Shown: positions 4,954-5,412 of the stretch, in pieces | Layout: each line of letters begins with the position of its first letter | Position numbering within the stretch: position 1 is the first letter of the stretch | Assembly (NCBI GenBank): GCA_021158305.1 | Contig: JAGGUU010000002.1 | Coordinates: forward strand, 1 to 5,412 | Length of the DNA stretch: 5,412 nucleotides | Direction of reading: 5' to 3' | Origin: Candidatus Bathyarchaeota archaeon | Lineage (GTDB): Archaea > Thermoproteota > Bathyarchaeia > Bathyarchaeales > DTEX01 | Made by a program: the position numbers and the translations under genes | The notes under the pieces: generated by a model | Seen by the model: the letters and a program-made list of their open reading frames with translations, nothing else | Database searches by the model: none | What the model was told of the DNA's origin: nothing

Positions 4954-5412
4954 TGAGCTGGAGAGAAGATGCTAAAAGGCGAGTTGCTCTAGAAGCAGTC
5001 AAGAAGGTTAGAGACGGCTCAGTCATAGGGCTTGGAAGCGGATCAACTGTTGCGTATGCTATACGTGAGTTGGGGAGAAGGGTAAGAGAAGAGAACCTAA
5101 GGATCCTAGGAGTTCCATCCTCCTACAAGACGTTTCTCTTGGCTGTTGAATGTGGAGTTCCGCTTACGACGCTAGATGAGCATCCTCTGCTTGATTTGGA
5201 TATAGATGGGGCGGATCAGATAGATGGCGAATTGAACCTTATAAAAGGAATGGGAGGCGCTCTTACGAGAGAAAAAATAGTAGCCGCCGCCTCTAAGAGA
5301 TTAATAATCATCGCCGACGAGACGAAACTGGCATCTTCTCTCGGCGAAGGACAGCTCTTACCAATTGAGGTTCTACCATTTGCATTGCCGCTTGTAGCTG
5401 ATAGGATAAGGA
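4953..5412 (+). CDS. rpiA: Ribose-5-phosphate isomerase A, N-terminal part
   Basis: RpiA interconverts ribose 5-phosphate and ribulose 5-phosphate, supplying ribose for nucleotides in the cytoplasm. In archaea lacking the oxidative pentose pathway it works with other routes to pentoses. The visible 153 residues contain the family motifs in order: the phosphate-binding loop GLGSGSTVAYAI (about residues 26-37), GVPSSYKT, the catalytic DIDGADQID (about 82-90), LIKGMGGALTREKIVA (about 94-109, where the catalytic lysine of the family lies at the end of the TREK motif), and IIADETKLA. The usual KGGGGA reads KGMGGA here, a tolerated variation in this family. The full protein is usually about 225-230 residues, so some 75 C-terminal residues lie beyond the window. 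The ATG at 4953-4955 shares one base with the TAA of the upstream gene (TAATG), indicating translational coupling with the coiled-coil protein. Confidence 0.95.
   Translation, partial: MSWREDAKRRVALEAVKKVRDGSVIGLGSGSTVAYAIRELGRRVREENLRILGVPSSYKTFLLAVECGVPLTTLDEHPLLDLDIDGADQIDGELNLIKGMGGALTREKIVAAASKRLIIIADETKLASSLGEGQLLPIEVLPFALPLVADRIR

Overview
The window looks like chromosomal DNA from an archaeon. It carries subunits of an archaeal A-type (V/A-type) ATP synthase, an archaeal-style protein-L-isoaspartate O-methyltransferase and ribose-5-phosphate isomerase A. Short AT-rich promoters, GTG starts behind GGAGG-like ribosome binding sites and moderate G+C also fit. An apparent bulge-helix-bulge (BHB) intron in a protein gene suggests a TACK-type lineage (Crenarchaeota and relatives), but the exact group cannot be named from the sequence.

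Layout. Positions 1-1247 (+) are the C-terminal two thirds of atpI, the membrane stator subunit of the A-ATPase. It meets tail-to-tail, with an 8-bp overlap, a minus-strand pair: atpH (2613 to 2290, peripheral-stalk coiled coil) and atpC (2286 to 1240, central-stalk cap). A 133-bp divergent promoter region containing a near-palindrome follows. Next comes an HPP-family integral membrane protein (2747-3223, +). A 239-bp intergenic stretch then leads to pcm (3463-4173, +). After two small hairpins come a membrane-anchored coiled-coil protein of unknown function (4264-4953, +) and rpiA (4953 to the window edge, +), whose start overlaps the preceding stop by one base.

The most interesting feature is in pcm. 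Read directly, the gene is broken by an in-frame TAG at 3652-3654. Removing exactly 30 nt (3647-3676) restores the conserved SAPHMV segment and a normal 226-residue enzyme. The same two cut sites are predicted independently by RNA structure: a 4-bp G+C central helix (3641-3644 with 3671-3674) flanked by two 3-nt bulges on opposite strands, with each cut after the second bulge nucleotide, and a perfect 10-bp hairpin inside the intron. This is the geometry cut by the archaeal tRNA splicing endonuclease. I read it as a minimal archaeal mRNA intron in pcm rather than a pseudogene.

Functionally, the left part serves energy conversion (ion-driven ATP synthesis). The right part combines protein repair (Pcm), pentose phosphate interconversion (RpiA) and an unidentified membrane-tethered coiled-coil protein probably cotranscribed with rpiA.
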